Assembly: GCF_014841135.1 (NCBI RefSeq)
Contig: NZ_JACYTN010000016.1
Span: 48,247 to 112,246 of the forward strand
Origin: Paenibacillus arenosi
GTDB lineage: Bacteria; Bacillota; Bacilli; Paenibacillales; Paenibacillaceae
Length of the DNA stretch: 64,000 nt
Direction of reading: 5' to 3'
The notes below the pieces were generated by a model, which saw only the letters and a list, made by a program, of their open reading frames with translations, ran no database searches and was not told the DNA's origin. Of the stretch, positions 62,097-64,000 are shown in pieces. Each line of letters begins with the position of its first letter. The first letter of the stretch is position 1. Position numbers and translations under genes: made by a program.

Positions 62097-63812
62097 ATGT
62101 TAAAACGATTTTTCTCGTACTACCGGCCTTATCGCGGTTTGTTTATACTCGACTTTTCCTGTGCTGTGATCGCTGCGCTCTTAGAGTTGGGCTTCCCTCT
62201 CGTCGTTAATAGAATCATAGATGATCTACTTCCAAGTAATAACTGGTCATGGATCGCATGGGCATGCTTCGGGCTGCTCGTCTTGTATATCATTAATACA
62301 GGACTCAATTATGTAGTAACGTATTGGGGACATAAGCTTGGCATCAATATAGAAACGGATATGAGGAAAAAGTTGTTCGAGCATATCCAGAAGCTGTCCT
62401 TCCGTTACTTCGATAACAACAAGACAGGTCATACGATGTCTCGTATGACGAATGACTTATTTGAAATTGGTGAGGTGGCACATCACGGTCCCGAGGATAT
62501 TTTCATCGCGATTATGACCTTGATCGGCTCTTTTACAATTATGTTGTATATGAATGTTCAGCTGGCACTAATGACGTTTATTATCGTGCCATTCATGGCA
62601 TGGCTCGTCGTCGTTTGCAATAAACGTATGACTGTAGCGGCTGACCGTATGTTCTCCGATATTGCCGACTTCAACGCGCGCGTAGAAGATAGTGTTGGCG
62701 GTATCCGCGTTGTTCAAGCGTTTGCAAACGAAGAACATGAGAAGAAGCAGTTTGCCGTCAACAATATGCGTTTCCGTGAAGCGAAGCTGATGGCCTACAA
62801 AATAATGGGCTTCAATATTTCGACTAGCTACTTGCTTATGCGATTAGGAAATCTATTTGTACTGATTTCAGGAACATGGTTCGTTATTCAAAATAAGATT
62901 ACGTACGGTGAGTTTGTTGGCTTCCTGTTACTTACGAACGTGTTCTTTAGACCGATTGAGAAAATTAACGCGGTTATCGAAAGCTATCCAAAAGGTATTG
63001 CCGGATTCAAAAGATATCTCGAAATTATCGATACAGAGCCTGATGTAGCAGATATGCCAGATGCGATTGAGGTCGCTCATCTAAACGGGAACATTCGTTA
63101 TGACAATGTTACGTTCGGTTACGAAGGACATGCTAATGTTCTCAACCAGATTAACTTGACGATTCATGCAGGTGAAACGATTGCATTTGTCGGTCCGTCA
63201 GGCGCTGGTAAGACAACGCTGTGCAGCCTGCTCCCCCGCTTCTACGAACGAAATGAGGGCAGCATCACGATTGATAACATCGATAGTCGCGACATGACCT
63301 TGACAAGCTTGCGTCGCCAGATCGGTATCGTTCAGCAGGATGTGTTCCTATTCGCAGGAACGATCCGGGAAAATATCGAGTACGGCAAGCTTGGCGCAAG
63401 CGATAAGGAAATTATGGAGGCAGCTCGTCGTGCGCGTTTGGACGACTTTATTCGTTCACAACCAGATGGTTTGCTAACGCTCGTTGGTGAGCGAGGCGTG
63501 AAGCTCTCTGGTGGTCAGAAGCAGCGCTTAGCGATAGCACGAATGTTCTTGAAAAATCCGCCGATTCTCATTTTAGATGAAGCCACTTCCGCGCTTGATA
63601 CCGAGACAGAACAGGCGATTCAGCAGTCGTTGGCGGAACTGTCTGTTGGACGTACGACGCTTGTCATCGCTCACCGATTAGCGACGATTAAGAACGCAGA
63701 TCGTATCGTCGTTGTTACGGAAGATGGCATTTCTGAGCAAGGTAAGCATGAAGAGCTTGTAACCGCGGGCGGAATATATAGCCGTTTGCACCATGCTCAG
63801 TTTAGCTCTTAG
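62097..63812 (+). CDS. ABC exporter, fused membrane and ATPase domains
   Basis: A 571-residue half-transporter that must dimerise. Six membrane helices at residues 1-310 (first about 14-36) with the coupling-helix text FRYFDNNKTGHTMSRMTNDL; ATPase domain with Walker A VGPSGAGKTT, Q-loop IVQQDVFLFAGTI, signature LSGGQKQR, Walker B ILILDEATSALD and the switch His IAHRLATI. The closest known type is the YfiB/YfiC-like exporters of Bacilli. ATG 62097 is preferred, although AAAGGAG is 14 bases away; a GTG at 62082 overlaps it. The Fur box (62028-62048) points to a role in iron-limited cells, such as siderophore export; inference. Confidence 0.92.
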   Translation: MLKRFFSYYRPYRGLFILDFSCAVIAALLELGFPLVVNRIIDDLLPSNNWSWIAWACFGLLVLYIINTGLNYVVTYWGHKLGINIETDMRKKLFEHIQKLSFRYFDNNKTGHTMSRMTNDLFEIGEVAHHGPEDIFIAIMTLIGSFTIMLYMNVQLALMTFIIVPFMAWLVVVCNKRMTVAADRMFSDIADFNARVEDSVGGIRVVQAFANEEHEKKQFAVNNMRFREAKLMAYKIMGFNISTSYLLMRLGNLFVLISGTWFVIQNKITYGEFVGFLLLTNVFFRPIEKINAVIESYPKGIAGFKRYLEIIDTEPDVADMPDAIEVAHLNGNIRYDNVTFGYEGHANVLNQINLTIHAGETIAFVGPSGAGKTTLCSLLPRFYERNEGSITIDNIDSRDMTLTSLRRQIGIVQQDVFLFAGTIRENIEYGKLGASDKEIMEAARRARLDDFIRSQPDGLLTLVGERGVKLSGGQKQRLAIARMFLKNPPILILDEATSALDTETEQAIQQSLAELSVGRTTLVIAHRLATIKNADRIVVVTEDGISEQGKHEELVTAGGIYSRLHHAQFSS

Positions 63813-63883
63813 AATTAGAATTTCGGAAATTACGAAGGTTCCTGTTACAAAAGGTTACAAAAGGTAATAAGACCAACGATCGA

Positions 63884-64000
63884 GTAGGAGGGGGCGCCTA
63901 GCCCCCGTCCTCTCACACCACCGTACATGCGGGTCCGCATACGGCGGTTCCAAAAGGTTAACAAAGTTCTACATAACGAGTAAGTAAACTTCTCAGCCCT
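63884..64000 (-). mobile_element. Group II intron, 3' end (partial, body beyond the window)
   Basis: Minus strand: domain V-like hairpin ACCGCCGTATGCG, GACC, CGCATGTACGGTGGT (63917-63949), then a domain VI-like hairpin with GACGGGGGC and GCGCCCCCTC, ending CCTAC at about 63884. Layout and text match the 3' ends of bacterial group II introns. The reverse transcriptase would lie upstream, to the right of the window. 5' end, class and insertion target not visible. The sequence just outside the predicted end, on the minus strand, reads TCGATCGTTGG. Confidence 0.75.

Overview
The window looks like chromosomal DNA of a spore-forming, low-to-moderate GC Gram-positive bacterium of the Paenibacillus type. 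The grounds are strong AGGAGG-type ribosome sites, frequent TTG/GTG starts, many U-tailed intrinsic terminators, and a gene set with Spo0M, a YwaC-like small alarmone synthetase, a YjcD-like helicase, meso-diaminopimelate dehydrogenase, a Bce-type peptide-resistance module and proteins of the family I know as DUF6385. No rRNA, tRNA, CRISPR array or complete insertion sequence was seen. The assignment to genus is inference.

Layout. 1-2902 (minus): aa3-type cytochrome oxidase genes ctaC and ctaD (ctaD runs off the left edge). 3639-15219: a mix of small unknown genes, a serine hydrolase, an MFS exporter, a VTT/DedA-like protein, spo0M with an ECF-type promoter, mscL with a C-terminal zinc ribbon, a TrmB-like regulator, a double zinc-ribbon protein, a UvrD-type helicase and a RelP-like (p)ppGpp synthetase. 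15644-22380: a VanY-type carboxypeptidase, oligoendopeptidase F, a cystine/dicarboxylate symporter and small membrane proteins. 

22513-30375 is the most distinctive region: a same-strand cluster of a very basic Cys/Pro-rich protein, a 539-residue protein built from 17 near-identical 22/24-residue Thr/Ser/Gly repeats, and three tightly coupled family-2 glycosyltransferases, at least the first with a long TPR-like helical region. The two non-enzymatic proteins share a C-terminal domain. The simplest reading is an export- or spore-surface filament and its dedicated glycosylation enzymes; this is inference.

30461-42798: a MarR regulator, a Fur-box-controlled siderophore-type ABC ATPase, two small membrane proteins, a broken DUF418 gene, phosphoglucomutase, an M42 aminopeptidase, a Bax-inhibitor-1 protein, msrA, ddh and free-methionine sulfoxide reductase. 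42971-50471: a chemoreceptor, a secreted gamma-glutamyltransferase-like enzyme, PhzF, a lipase-like hydrolase and the old yellow enzyme NamA. 50623-55117 (minus): a complete Bce-type module (response regulator, histidine kinase, ABC ATPase, permease) with a recognisable operator and promoter between kinase and ATPase. 55369-63812: manganese catalase, a repeat-rich spacer, a formate/nitrite-type channel, class Ia ribonucleotide reductase nrdA and nrdB, and an ABC exporter behind a second Fur box. The right edge (63884-64000) holds the 3' end of a group II intron on the minus strand.

Starts were chosen by ribosome-site spacing where the longest reading frame was not the best one. All family assignments come from motifs and remembered family features; no search was run.
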